Translations under genes and position numbers: made by a program
The notes under the pieces: generated by a model
Databases searched by the model: none
What the model saw: only the letters and a program-made list of their open reading frames with translations
Told to the model about the DNA's origin: nothing
Assembly: GCA_038532435.1 (NCBI GenBank)
Contig: JBCBAP010000017.1
Coordinates: forward strand, 1 to 63,518
Direction of reading: 5' to 3'
DNA from: JBCBAP01 sp038532435
Lineage (GTDB): Bacteria; Pseudomonadota; Alphaproteobacteria; Rhodobacterales; Rhodobacteraceae
Length of the DNA stretch: 63,518 nt
In this document: piece after piece, positions 7,889 through 16,679 of the stretch
Position numbering within the stretch: the stretch's first letter is position 1
How the letters are laid out: each line of letters opens with the position of its first letter

Positions 7889-9211
7889 ATGTCAGCGACA
7901 ACCAATGCTACCATTCCCGCAGCTCCGGCCTGGCCGGTCGTCGGTAACTCGCTGGAGATCGTGCGGGACTGCTACGGGTTTCACGGCAAGCAGTTCGCCC
8001 GGTTCGGGAGCGTCTACCGCTCTCAGTTCTTTGGGGCTGAGCGGGTGAACCTTTACGGTGCTGACGCTGTGGAGACGGTGCTGATGGACAAGAACGGCAT
8101 CTTTTCCAGCAAGTCGGGCTGGTCGATGGTCGAAGGATTGTTCGGCGGCGGACTGATGCTGCGCGACTTCTCTGACCACAGGGCACATCGGCGGATGTTG
8201 CAGCCCGCCTTTCGCGCCGGTGCAATGCGGGACTATCTCTCGCACATGTCCCGGGAGGTCGAGGCGCGGCTCGATGCCTGGCCGGTCGGGCAGGAGTTCA
8301 GGTTCTTCTGGCAGGTGCGCGCGCTGACGCTCTCGATTGCCAGCCGCGTTTTCATGGGCATCGAGGATGAAGCGGAGTGCGAGCGGCTCGGTGCGCTCTT
8401 CCTCGCGGAGCTCGATGCCTCCGCGAGCCCGATCCGTGCACCGCTGCCGCTCACGCCCATGCGCAAGGGGATCAACGCCCGGGCGGAGCTGCGCCGGACC
8501 TTCAAGGCGATGATCCCGGAACGGCGGGCGGGGCAGGGGGAGGACATCTTCTCCGAGTTTTGCCGCCTCACGGATGAGGAGGGGCGACATCTCAGCGATG
8601 ACGAGATCGTCGATCACTTCAATTTCCTGCTTTTCGCTGCCTTCGATACGACCACCACGGCGCTCACTGCGATGATGTGGGGCATGGTCGACCACCCGGA
8701 GTGGCAGGACGCGGTGGCGGCAGAGGTTGCCACCCTCGAGGATCGTCCGCTCACCTACGACGACCTCGACCGGATGACGGTGACGGATCGTGTGTTCAAA
8801 GAGGCGCTGCGCCTGATGCCGCCGGTTCCGTTCATCCCGCGCGGCGTGACCGAGGAATTCGAGTGGGAGGGACATCGCATCGCGGCGGGCAGTTCCGTGA
8901 CCGTCGCCCCGGGCCTCGTCATGATGGATCCGGAGTTTTGGACCGATCCGGCACGTTTCGATCCTGATCGCTTTTCCTCCAACCGGGCGGAGGATCAGAG
9001 CCACCGTTTCGCCTGGTCTCCCTTCGGCGGCGGCGCGCACAAATGCATCGGCATGCACTTCTCCCTGATGGAGGTGAAGGCGGTAACCGCCGCCTTCTTC
9101 CGACGGTTCCGCATTTCCCGCGCACGCGCCGGGCCGACGGCGTGGCAGCGCCTGCCAATCCCGCGGCCAAAGGACGGACTGCCGGTGAATTTGCGCCGAG
9201 TGGCTGCCTGA
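7889..9211 (+). CDS. cytochrome P450 (CYP120/CYP26-like)
   Basis: A 440-residue soluble P450. The I-helix oxygen-binding motif is FAAFDTTTTAL (about residues 249-259), the ExxR motif is KEALR (E305, R308), and the haem-binding loop is FGGGAHKCIG with thiolate ligand Cys386. The PAWPVVGNSLEI start and the FGGG loop resemble the CYP120/CYP26 group of terpenoid and retinoid hydroxylases, so a lipid or isoprenoid substrate is possible but unproven. A strong SD (GGAGGGG) precedes the ATG. No ferredoxin or reductase gene is adjacent. Confidence 0.93.
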   Translation: MSATTNATIPAAPAWPVVGNSLEIVRDCYGFHGKQFARFGSVYRSQFFGAERVNLYGADAVETVLMDKNGIFSSKSGWSMVEGLFGGGLMLRDFSDHRAHRRMLQPAFRAGAMRDYLSHMSREVEARLDAWPVGQEFRFFWQVRALTLSIASRVFMGIEDEAECERLGALFLAELDASASPIRAPLPLTPMRKGINARAELRRTFKAMIPERRAGQGEDIFSEFCRLTDEEGRHLSDDEIVDHFNFLLFAAFDTTTTALTAMMWGMVDHPEWQDAVAAEVATLEDRPLTYDDLDRMTVTDRVFKEALRLMPPVPFIPRGVTEEFEWEGHRIAAGSSVTVAPGLVMMDPEFWTDPARFDPDRFSSNRAEDQSHRFAWSPFGGGAHKCIGMHFSLMEVKAVTAAFFRRFRISRARAGPTAWQRLPIPRPKDGLPVNLRRVAA

Positions 9212-9382
9212 TCTGTTGCAAGAACACCGCGGCGCGAGGTGATACGTGATCTGACCGCACGACACAGGCCAGCGAAAGGCTTGAGACAGGGCAGGCGAAG
9301 CGGTATTCTCTCGTTACCGAGCGCCGGGTTCGGACCGGCGCGGCCACAGGAGGACATCGTTCTGACCGAACGTGTTGATGGG

Positions 9383-9778
9383 GTGGCTTCCACCCAACCG
9401 GCCCGTGCAGCCGGGACCCTTGCACACAGCGCCACCGCTTCTCAGGAAGCCCTTGATCTGGTGCTTATCTCCCTCGATGATGACAAGGCCGAAGACGTTG
9501 TCTCGATCCCGCTGAAAGGGAAGTCCGAGATGGCGGATCACATGGTGATCGCGTCCGGTAGGTCGTCCCGTCAGGTGTCCGCAATTGCGGATCACCTGCT
9601 GGACAAGATCAAGGCCCTCACGGGCCAGTCTGCCCGGGTCGAGGGGCAGGAAACCGGTGACTGGGTCCTGATCGACGCGGGCGATGTGATTGTCCACATC
9701 TTCCGCCCAGAGGTGCGTGAATTCTATCAGCTTGAAAAGATGTGGCTTTCGCCAGATGAGCTGATGGCCCGCCACTAG
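9383..9778 (+). CDS. rsfS: ribosomal silencing factor RsfS
   Basis: RsfS (Iojap/DUF143) binds uL14 and blocks joining of the ribosomal subunits in starved cells. The core is complete: LISLDDDKAEDVVSIPLKGK, DHMVIASGRSSRQVSAIADH, DWVLIDAGDVIVHIFRPEVR and FYQLEKMW. The start is uncertain. The first canonical codon near the core is the GTG at 9383, but a perfect AGGAGG (9348-9353) sits eight bases before an in-frame CTG at 9362. A longer frame from a GTG at 9239 has no support. It forms a pair with rlmH, which starts 3 bases after the stop. Confidence 0.88.
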   Translation: MASTQPARAAGTLAHSATASQEALDLVLISLDDDKAEDVVSIPLKGKSEMADHMVIASGRSSRQVSAIADHLLDKIKALTGQSARVEGQETGDWVLIDAGDVIVHIFRPEVREFYQLEKMWLSPDELMARH

Positions 9779-9781
9779 ACT

Positions 9782-10252
9782 GTGCGCATTACGATTGCGG
9801 CCGTGGGCCGGCTCCGCCGGGGGGCGGAGCGTGACCTGGTCGACGACTATCTGACCCGCTTTGACCGCACGGGCAGATCTCTTGGCCTCGGGCCCGCGCG
9901 AGTGCGCGAGGTGGAGGACAAGCGCAACGGCGGATCGAACCGTGAGGCGCCTCTCCTGACATCCGCGATCCCGGAGGGCGCGCGCGTCATCGCCCTCGAC
10001 GAACGGGGGAAGCTCATATCCTCCCCCGACTTCGCCAATCTGCTGGCCCGCTGGCGCGACGAGGGTGCTCGCGACTGTGCATTTCTGATCGGCGGGGCGG
10101 ACGGTCTTACCAGGGGTCTGCGCGACAGCGCGGATGCGAAGCTCTCCTTCGGCGCGATGGTCTGGCCGCACATGCTCGCGAGAGTGATGCTGGCCGAACA
10201 GCTCTACAGGGCCGCGTCCATCCTATCGGGCGCGCCGTACCACCGGGAGTAG
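9782..10252 (+). CDS. rlmH: 23S rRNA (pseudouridine-1915-N3)-methyltransferase RlmH
   Basis: A 156-residue SPOUT methyltransferase that modifies pseudouridine 1915 in helix 69 of 23S rRNA. Signatures are RVIALDERGKLISSPDFA, the SAM-binding FLIGGADGL and the C-terminal MVWPHMLARVMLAEQLYRA followed by YHRE. It begins with GTG. Directly after rsfS, it completes the widely conserved rsfS-rlmH pair. Confidence 0.95.
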   Translation: MRITIAAVGRLRRGAERDLVDDYLTRFDRTGRSLGLGPARVREVEDKRNGGSNREAPLLTSAIPEGARVIALDERGKLISSPDFANLLARWRDEGARDCAFLIGGADGLTRGLRDSADAKLSFGAMVWPHMLARVMLAEQLYRAASILSGAPYHRE

Positions 10253-10372
10253 GTGCGTGGCCATCATGTTTCCCTCGAGACAGTAGGCATGCCAATCTTG
10301 TGGGAAGCTGGTTTCCTCGAAGCAAGGGGGACGCAGGACCGAGCCTCAGCTCTGATGCCACCAAGCTGACGC

Positions 10373-11329
10373 TTGACGGATCTGCCGATTTCGGTCATCG
10401 CTGAATTTATGAGGTTGCGATTTCTTGCGCCCCATTTCCTAAAATCTGATGAGTGGCCCACGTTGATAGCTCTCGGGGGCTGTTATGCTGTTTGGGTATT
10501 GGCGCTGTTCTATGCGGGTAGCGTGCCCTGGGTCTGGTGGATCCCGGCAGCACTCGCCGCCGCCCTGCATTCATCGCTCCAGCATGAAATGCTGCACGGC
10601 CACCCGACCCGGTCGCCGCTGTTGAACGAGGCGCTCGTGTTTCCGGCACTCTCCGTCTTCTACCCCTACCGCCGCTATCGGGAGATGCATCTCAAGCACC
10701 ACAACAATCCCCTCTTGACCGACCCTTATGACGATCCGGAAAGTTGGTACGTGGCGCAGCGGGACTGGGCGGCGATGTCGCCGATCATGCGTGCGGTGCT
10801 GAACGCGAACGGCACCCTTGCGGGCCGGCTGATCGTCGGTCCCTGGCTCGGTCTCTATGCCTTCGCGCGGAGCGATTTCGGGCGCTGGCGGAGGGGGGAG
10901 ACCCACATTCTCGGCCAATGGATGTTGCACCTGCCAGCGCTGGGAGTCGTATTCGGGTTCGCCTGGGCCTGCGGCACCGATCCGCTGACATATCTGCTTG
11001 CCGTTGTCTGGCCGTCCCAGGCGATTCTTGCGATCCGGACCTACATCGAACATCGCGCCGCCCCTGCGCCGGAGCATCGCTCCGCGATCGTGGAAGCGGA
11101 GTGGCTGTTCCGGCTGCTCTTCCTCAACAACTCCCTCCATGCGCTCCACCATGAGCGTCCGACCGTCCCCTGGTCAAAGCTGCCCGAACTCTATAGGGCG
11201 GAGGCGGACGCAGTGGTGCAGCGGAACGGCGGCTACCTGGTCCGCGGATATCTCTCCGTCTTTGCCCGTTACCTGTTCCGCCGGAGAGAACCCGTCGAAC
11301 ATCCCTACCGTCGGAGGATCGATACGTGA
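10373..11329 (+). CDS. membrane fatty acid desaturase / hydroxylase
   Basis: A 318-residue di-iron membrane enzyme with four or more hydrophobic segments. Three histidine clusters are visible: HSSLQHEMLHGH, HLKHHNN and HALHHERP, as in fatty acid desaturases and carotene hydroxylases. The start is doubtful: TTG at 10373 and ATG at 10409 both lack an SD, and homologues usually begin near DEWPTL. The first 40 or so codons are noticeably AT-richer than the rest. The stop overlaps the next gene by GTGA, which implies translational coupling. The substrate is unknown. Confidence 0.82.
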   Translation: MTDLPISVIAEFMRLRFLAPHFLKSDEWPTLIALGGCYAVWVLALFYAGSVPWVWWIPAALAAALHSSLQHEMLHGHPTRSPLLNEALVFPALSVFYPYRRYREMHLKHHNNPLLTDPYDDPESWYVAQRDWAAMSPIMRAVLNANGTLAGRLIVGPWLGLYAFARSDFGRWRRGETHILGQWMLHLPALGVVFGFAWACGTDPLTYLLAVVWPSQAILAIRTYIEHRAAPAPEHRSAIVEAEWLFRLLFLNNSLHALHHERPTVPWSKLPELYRAEADAVVQRNGGYLVRGYLSVFARYLFRRREPVEHPYRRRIDT

Positions 11330-12075
11330 TCGCAGCGCTGCCCTTCTATGATCCTCCGGTCTATCGGGATCTGACCGATGCGCTCTGGTCCGCGGTGGCG
11401 TCGCGCCTGGCGGACAGGGGTATCGAGGCACCCGCGACCCTGACCCGCAGTGCGGATTTGGAGGCGGATTATGCCCGGGCGGACCTCCTAGTCTCCCAGT
11501 GCTGCGGGCATCCCTGGCTCGAAGGGGCCGGGAAGGGTACGGCACTTGTCGGCGCGCAGGCGCTTACCTGTGACGGGGGAGGAGCCGGACGCTACCGCTC
11601 CGCGGTGGTGCGCAGGCGGGAGGACAGCCGCGACCTGGAAGATCTGCGCATCGCGATCAACACGGAATGCTCCGTGTCGGGCTGGCTCTCCCTGAGGCGA
11701 TTCATGGAGGTCGAGGGCGTCACCGCGCGGCCGCATCTGGTGACCGGTGCACATCTGCACAGCCTTGCTGCGGTGCGCGAGGGGCGGGCCGATCTGGCTG
11801 CGATCGATTGTGTCTATTGGCATATTGCGCGTGCGCAGGGGTGGGATGCGGGGCTCGAACAGATCGGATGGACCGAATCAGTTCCGTCCCCGCCCTACAT
11901 CACGAGTCTCAATACCTCTTCATTTGTTCGTGAATTCGTGAGGTTAGCCCTCTCGGACGCCATGCGGGACCCGACGGTGGCCGCCTATCGGGCCGCCTTC
12001 GGCATAGCTGACGTGGTTAAGGCTGCCCCTGACGCATACGAACTCTACCGGGGGTGGCAACAACAGGCCGCGTAA
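11326..12075 (+). CDS. PhnD-like substrate-binding protein without signal peptide
   Basis: A 249-residue protein of the phosphate/phosphonate-binding (PhnD/transferrin-like) fold. Signs are the start IAALPFYDPP, DLLVSQCCGHP, LRIAINTECSVSG, HLHSLAAVREGRADLAAIDC and a hinge-like PSPPYITS. Unlike transport receptors it has no signal peptide or lipobox, so it should stay in the cytoplasm. It is coupled by a 4-base GTGA overlap to the desaturase and no ABC permease or ATPase is adjacent. The ligand is unknown; a sensing role is only a guess. Confidence 0.78.
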   Translation: MIAALPFYDPPVYRDLTDALWSAVASRLADRGIEAPATLTRSADLEADYARADLLVSQCCGHPWLEGAGKGTALVGAQALTCDGGGAGRYRSAVVRRREDSRDLEDLRIAINTECSVSGWLSLRRFMEVEGVTARPHLVTGAHLHSLAAVREGRADLAAIDCVYWHIARAQGWDAGLEQIGWTESVPSPPYITSLNTSSFVREFVRLALSDAMRDPTVAAYRAAFGIADVVKAAPDAYELYRGWQQQAA

Positions 12076-12157
12076 CGGTAAATTGTGCGGTGCACCTACT
12101 TGGCGCGCCGGTCCGGATGCGCCACAATAAGAAAAAACACCACCCGAAAGCCGCCCC

Positions 12158-13075
12158 ATGCAGATTTACCTGCCGATCGCCGAGGTATCGGTAAACGCCT
12201 ACCTTTTACTGGGGCTCGGTGGACTGGTGGGATTGCTGTCCGGCCTGTTTGGCGTCGGTGGCGGTTTTCTGATGACGCCGCTCCTCATCTTCATCGGTAT
12301 TCCCCCGGCCGTGGCTGTCGCGACGGAGGCTAACCAGATCGTCGCGTCGAGTTTTTCCGGCGTTCTTGCGCATCTCAAACGCAAGACCGTGGATTTCCGA
12401 ATGGGGCTGGTGCTCCTGTCGGGGGGTCTCGTCGGGTCCGCCTTCGGGGTGCAGGTGTTCAAGATCCTCACGGCGATGGGGCAGGTCGAACTGCTCGTCT
12501 CCCTCTGTTACGTCGTGTTTCTGGGCGTCGTTGGTGGCCTGATGTTTATCGAGAGCCTCAACGCCCTGCGCCGCAGCCGAAACGGCGCGCCGGTGCCCAA
12601 ACGACGGCGGCACAACTGGGTGCACGGGTTGCCCCTGCGGATGCGGTTCCGGGCTTCCAACCTCTACATCTCCGCGATCCCTCCCTTTGTCGTCGGCCTC
12701 GCCGTTGGCGTTCTGGCGGCGATCATGGGGGTCGGTGGCGGCTTCATCATGGTGCCCGCGATGATCTACCTGCTCGGCATGCCAACCAACGTGGTCGTTG
12801 GCACGTCGCTCTTTCAGATCATGTTCGTCACCGGTTTCACCACGCTGATGCACGCAACCCAGAACTACACGGTGGATGCGGCACTGGCGCTGCTCCTCCT
12901 GCTGGGGGGGGTGGTGGGCGCACAGATCGGCGCGCAACTCGGCGTGCGGCTGCGGGGGGAGCAACTGCGGATCCTGCTTGCGATCATGGTGCTGGCTGTG
13001 TGCGCAAAGCTCCTCTTTGATCTGGTGGCCACCCCCAGCGAGCTCTTCTCCCTCGGCGTGGCGGCGGGGCATTGA
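12158..13075 (+). CDS. TSUP family permease (TauE/SafE)
   Basis: A 305-residue inner-membrane protein with about eight helices in two homologous halves. Each half has the family glycine motif (GLFGVGGGFLMTP near residue 30 and AIMGVGGGFIMVPAM near 188). The family moves sulfite, sulfoacetate or other organosulfonates outward. A basic cytoplasmic loop (VPKRRRHNWVHG) joins the halves. The stop overlaps the start of the TIGR02186 gene, a pairing I know from other alphaproteobacteria. Confidence 0.9.
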   Translation: MQIYLPIAEVSVNAYLLLGLGGLVGLLSGLFGVGGGFLMTPLLIFIGIPPAVAVATEANQIVASSFSGVLAHLKRKTVDFRMGLVLLSGGLVGSAFGVQVFKILTAMGQVELLVSLCYVVFLGVVGGLMFIESLNALRRSRNGAPVPKRRRHNWVHGLPLRMRFRASNLYISAIPPFVVGLAVGVLAAIMGVGGGFIMVPAMIYLLGMPTNVVVGTSLFQIMFVTGFTTLMHATQNYTVDAALALLLLLGGVVGAQIGAQLGVRLRGEQLRILLAIMVLAVCAKLLFDLVATPSELFSLGVAAGH

Positions 13076-13887
13076 AACAGTTCGTCCTGACCGTCCTTCT
13101 GCTGCTGACGGCCCTGCCTGGAGGGGCGGAGCAGACCGTTGTGGATCTGAGCCAGAATTCGGTGTCGATCACCGCATCCTTTGACGGGTCGGAGATCTTT
13201 ATCTTCGGCGCGGTGAAACGCGAAACGCGCATTCCCGACGACCGCGGACCGCTGCACGTGATCATCTCGATCGAGGGGCCGGGACGGCTCATCCTGCGGT
13301 CGGAGGATCCACGGCGGCTCGGCCGATGGTCGAACGACCCGGTTCTCGTCAGGCGCAAGGAACGGACGCTGGGCATCTGGGTGAACGCCGATGCGGTTGA
13401 GGTTGATGAAGCGCCGCACTTCTTCGCGCTGGCCTCGACAGCGCCGGTGGAGGACATCCTCAGCTACACCGACGCGCTGCGCCACCGGATCGGTCTCAAC
13501 CATGTGGTCAAACTGATCGATGCGCCCGGGAACGTCGCGGATGTGCAGGATTTTCGCGAGGCGGTCATTCGGATCCGTGGCAACGAGGGTCTGTTCGTTG
13601 AGCTGCCCGGCTCGGTCAAGCTGACCGATGAGACGCTCTTCAACACCGAGATCGAGCTGCCCGCCAACATCGTCGAGGGCGACTATCGCGCGCGGGTGTT
13701 CCTCCTGCGGGACAAGGCCGTGATCGACGCCTACGAGACCGTGATCGCCGTGCGCAAGACGGGGCTCGAGCGGTGGGTCTACACTCTCGCCCACGAACAG
13801 CCGTTCATCTACGGCATCCTGTCGATTGCGGTGGCGCTGTTTGCGGGATGGGCAGCGGCGGAGGTGTTCCGCCGGATCAGGCGCTGA
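13072..13887 (+). CDS. TIGR02186 family periplasmic membrane-anchored protein
   Basis: A 271-residue protein with an N-terminal signal (KQFVLTVLLLLTALPGGAEQ), a beta-rich periplasmic body and one C-terminal transmembrane helix (FIYGILSIAVALFAGWAAA) ending in arginines. It begins with a TTG that overlaps the TSUP stop (TTGA), so the two are translationally coupled and may act together in anion export. The molecular role is unknown. Its 3' end overlaps the convergent Hint-protein gene by 11 bases. Confidence 0.85.
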   Translation: MKQFVLTVLLLLTALPGGAEQTVVDLSQNSVSITASFDGSEIFIFGAVKRETRIPDDRGPLHVIISIEGPGRLILRSEDPRRLGRWSNDPVLVRRKERTLGIWVNADAVEVDEAPHFFALASTAPVEDILSYTDALRHRIGLNHVVKLIDAPGNVADVQDFREAVIRIRGNEGLFVELPGSVKLTDETLFNTEIELPANIVEGDYRARVFLLRDKAVIDAYETVIAVRKTGLERWVYTLAHEQPFIYGILSIAVALFAGWAAAEVFRRIRR

Positions 13888-15550
13888 GGCTGAGCGCCCG
13901 CGCCTCCCGCGTCGTGAGCGCGTAGCGCGCCGTCTTCCCGTACCCGTTGCATGTGACGCGCAGTTCGGGGAACAGGGTCAGAACCTCGGCCCGCGCGGGC
14001 GCGTCAAACCCTTCCAGCGCCACGCGCCCGGGATGCAGGCTCTCGGTCGCCAGACCGTCCGCGTAGATGATCTGATGCCGGTCGAAGAGGAGGTGGATGT
14101 AGTCGACACCTTTCGACACGTCCGCCTGTTCGGTCCCGAGATTCTTGGCCGCTGACAGTACTTCCGTCTCCCCGAACATCAGCATCGCCTCGGCGGAGCG
14201 CAGCAGAACCCGGTGCTGAGGCGAGAAGGCGATGGCCCGGTGAGGACAGCCTGGTCCGAACGCATCCTTGCGAATGACCACCGGACGGAAACGCGCCTCC
14301 GCCTTAAGCTGCCAGGCGGACATCCTGCGACGGCCGATCCAGCGGATCGGCTGGACGCCTTCGTCCCGGGTGATCACAAGATCGCCGACCCGCAGCGTTT
14401 CGACGGGACGCGGCCCGGCTGCGGTGTCGATCAGGGCACCGGGCGTGAAACACGGTGTCGTGGTGTTCATCTGGACGAAGGCACTGTCCGTGTTCCCGTC
14501 CGTGTCCGTGATCGTGTAGGTGAACACCTTGTTGCCGACCGGTGCCCCCTTCCGTTCGACCGTGATGGTCCCGTCGGGGTTTAGGGTGATGCGTTCCCCC
14601 GACGGCAGATCGACGACGGAACCGGCGACCACCGGTACGCCGTTGATCTCCGTGATCGTGAGGGTCTGCATGTTCGGATCGGTGTCGTTGGCCAAAAGAT
14701 CGAAGTTCGTCGGACCAAGTCCGTTGACGGAGAGCGCATCATCCACCGCGATCGGATCCGTATCCGTTCCGCTCGTCTGCGCGTTGCTTGCGATGACGAG
14801 CGCGGAGTCCCATAGCTCGTCGCCCTTGTCTGCCACGCCGATCTTGAGTTCCTGCTGCACGCCGGGTGTTACCGGAATATCGAGCGACAGGGTGACCGTG
14901 AAACCATCGAATTCCGTGACTTCCGATCCGTCCGTATTGTCGATGTAGAGGTTGGGGTTCGAGCTGTCGAAGACCCCGTTCGTCGGGTTGGGGTCGTTTG
15001 CCTGGTTCCCGTTCGTCGGTGGCGTGGTGCCCGCATTGTTGATCGAGTTGACCGAGATCGTGCCATCCCCGGCAGAGATCGGGATCTGCACGCCGTCGAT
15101 CATGACGAGGGCCACATCGTTGAAGTTCGAATAGACGTACTCGTTGTACTCTTCGGAGTAGAAGCGGAACTCCAGGTTCAGCGACGTCTGCCCCGCCAGG
15201 GGCTCGAACTCGATGACGAGGAACGACGCATCGTCGGTTGAGCCGCCCGCCGCGGCATTGAAATCCGGGTCGTCCTCGATCCCGCCGGTGTTGCCGGAGC
15301 GGCTGCCGGACTGGTTGTTTCCGCCCGTCGCGTTGCTGAAGTTGGTCGCGAACCCGGTCGAGAGGATTACGCCCTGCTCGGACGGAAGCACGCCTGCGGT
15401 GCCGAGCGTCGTGTCGACATACCCGTCATAGATCCCGGAAGAGAAGGTGTTCCCCGAATAGGTCGCGCTGACAATGTTAAACCCTGGCCCGAGGATTTCC
15501 TCGGCCATCGCGTTCGCTGACGCGCTGGTATCCAGGTTCAAGCTAGACAT
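13877..15550 (-). CDS. choice-of-anchor-L and Hint-domain surface protein
   Basis: A 557-residue protein. Residues 10-260 form a choice-of-anchor-L domain (LGPGFNIVSATYSG, FRFYSEEYNEYVYSNFNDVA). Residues 265-365 form a cadherin/VCBS-like Ig module (LLANDTDPNMQTLTI, FTYTITDTDGNTDS). A Hint domain begins at Cys367 (CFTPGALIDT, then LRVGDLVITRDEG and SPQHRVLL). Hint domains can self-cleave, but the usual C-terminal His-Asn is not obvious. No classical signal peptide is seen; such Rhodobacteraceae proteins are often secreted by type I systems. The ATG at 15583 is an alternative start; neither has a good SD. Confidence 0.85.
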   Translation of the reverse strand: MSSLNLDTSASANAMAEEILGPGFNIVSATYSGNTFSSGIYDGYVDTTLGTAGVLPSEQGVILSTGFATNFSNATGGNNQSGSRSGNTGGIEDDPDFNAAAGGSTDDASFLVIEFEPLAGQTSLNLEFRFYSEEYNEYVYSNFNDVALVMIDGVQIPISAGDGTISVNSINNAGTTPPTNGNQANDPNPTNGVFDSSNPNLYIDNTDGSEVTEFDGFTVTLSLDIPVTPGVQQELKIGVADKGDELWDSALVIASNAQTSGTDTDPIAVDDALSVNGLGPTNFDLLANDTDPNMQTLTITEINGVPVVAGSVVDLPSGERITLNPDGTITVERKGAPVGNKVFTYTITDTDGNTDSAFVQMNTTTPCFTPGALIDTAAGPRPVETLRVGDLVITRDEGVQPIRWIGRRRMSAWQLKAEARFRPVVIRKDAFGPGCPHRAIAFSPQHRVLLRSAEAMLMFGETEVLSAAKNLGTEQADVSKGVDYIHLLFDRHQIIYADGLATESLHPGRVALEGFDAPARAEVLTLFPELRVTCNGYGKTARYALTTREARALSLSA

Positions 15551-15648
15551 TTGTGGTTTGCCCCGTCTGTTTGTCGGGACCATTACAGAAAATTTTGTCT
15601 AAAGTAAGAGGTGAGCGGCTCCTTACCGCCCAGATCTGGCCATCTATA

Positions 15649-15661
15649 TTACGTGACGTAA
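15649..15661. promoter_or_regulatory. perfect palindrome upstream of the Hint gene
   Basis: TTACGT-G-ACGTAA is a perfect 13-base palindrome, six bases beyond the channel-gene stop and about 100 bases upstream of the Hint gene start. The stretch between is AT-rich and should carry the promoter. Position and symmetry suggest a dimeric repressor or activator site; the regulator is unknown. Confidence 0.45.
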
Positions 15662-15666
15662 CCTTA

Positions 15667-16500
15667 TCACTTCCCGTTCTGGTTGAGTTCCGCAATCTGT
15701 TTTTCAATCGCGTGCAGGCGATCGATCACTTCTTCGCGGTAGCTGTCCGTCGCCTGGTTCGACTCTTCCGCATGGGCGTCCTGCATCGAGTTCACGATGA
15801 GGCCGACCAGCAGGTTCACCACCGCAAAGGTTGTCACCATGATGAACGGAACGAAGAAGAGCCAGGCGTAGGGGTAGACCTCCATGACCGGCCGGACGAT
15901 GCCCATTGACCAGCTTTCGAGTGTCATGACCTGAAACAGACTGTAGGCGGACTGCCCCAGCGTGCCGAACCATTCGCTGAACTGGGCGGCCTGCTCGGGC
16001 GTGCAGGCGGTGCAGGTGCCGCCGAAGAGCTTCGTGGCCATGACCGCGCCGATGTAGAAGATGATGCCCATCAGCAGGAAGACGCTTGCCATGCCCGGCA
16101 GCGCGCTCACGAAGCCCTCGACCACCCTGCGCAACCGCGGCGCCATGGAGATCACCCGCAGGACACGCAGGATACGCAATGCTCGCAGGACCGACAGCGC
16201 ACCGCTGTCCGGTGCGAGGGAGACGCCCACCACGGCAAAGTCGAAAAGGTTCCAGGGTCTGCGGAAGAAGCCAAGCCCCTGCGCGATCAGCTTCAGCAGA
16301 ATCTCCAGCACGAAGATGGTCAGGAAGATGGTGTCCAGCGTTGTCAGAAGGCTGCCCGCCATCGCCATGACCGTCGGCGAGGTTTCGAGCCCCAGCGTCA
16401 CCGCATTCAGGATGATGATCACCAGGATTCCGTTCTGGAACCCGGCCGAGTCGACGAAGGCGGCAAGACGGTTTCGAATGGACATGGGGCGCTCCCTCAT
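15667..16500 (-). CDS. voltage-gated sodium channel, NaChBac family
   Basis: A 277-residue six-helix ion channel subunit that should assemble as a tetramer. The S4 voltage sensor carries arginines every third residue (R106, R109, R112, R115 in SVLRALRILRVLRV). The pore filter is TLESW at 193-197, as in NaChBac and the Roseobacter channels NavSp1 and NavRosD. The cytoplasmic tail (about 240-277) looks like the usual four-helix coiled coil. Two cysteines sit in the pore turret (GTCTACTP). GGAGGA lies seven bases before the ATG at 16500; a second ATG at 16485 is possible. Confidence 0.93.
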   Translation of the reverse strand: MRERPMSIRNRLAAFVDSAGFQNGILVIIILNAVTLGLETSPTVMAMAGSLLTTLDTIFLTIFVLEILLKLIAQGLGFFRRPWNLFDFAVVGVSLAPDSGALSVLRALRILRVLRVISMAPRLRRVVEGFVSALPGMASVFLLMGIIFYIGAVMATKLFGGTCTACTPEQAAQFSEWFGTLGQSAYSLFQVMTLESWSMGIVRPVMEVYPYAWLFFVPFIMVTTFAVVNLLVGLIVNSMQDAHAEESNQATDSYREEVIDRLHAIEKQIAELNQNGK

Positions 16501-16679
16501 CTGCGTGTCCTCCGTGACTTACGAGATTTGCGGGCAACTGCAAGCAACCGTGCTGCGCTGCGGCAGAAATCCTGTGCAGAAGAGGCGGACGTCGGCTTGC
16601 AAACGACAGATCGGGGTCGGTTTCGGCGTTGCATCGCAGGACCGAACCCGGTTCTCTGAGCGGGTTGAAGAGGGAGCAT

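Noticed and set aside
12206..13072. Long minus-strand frame opposite the TSUP permease
   Set aside because: His/Arg/Gln-rich shadow of transmembrane codons; the plus strand has the GGG signatures of the family.
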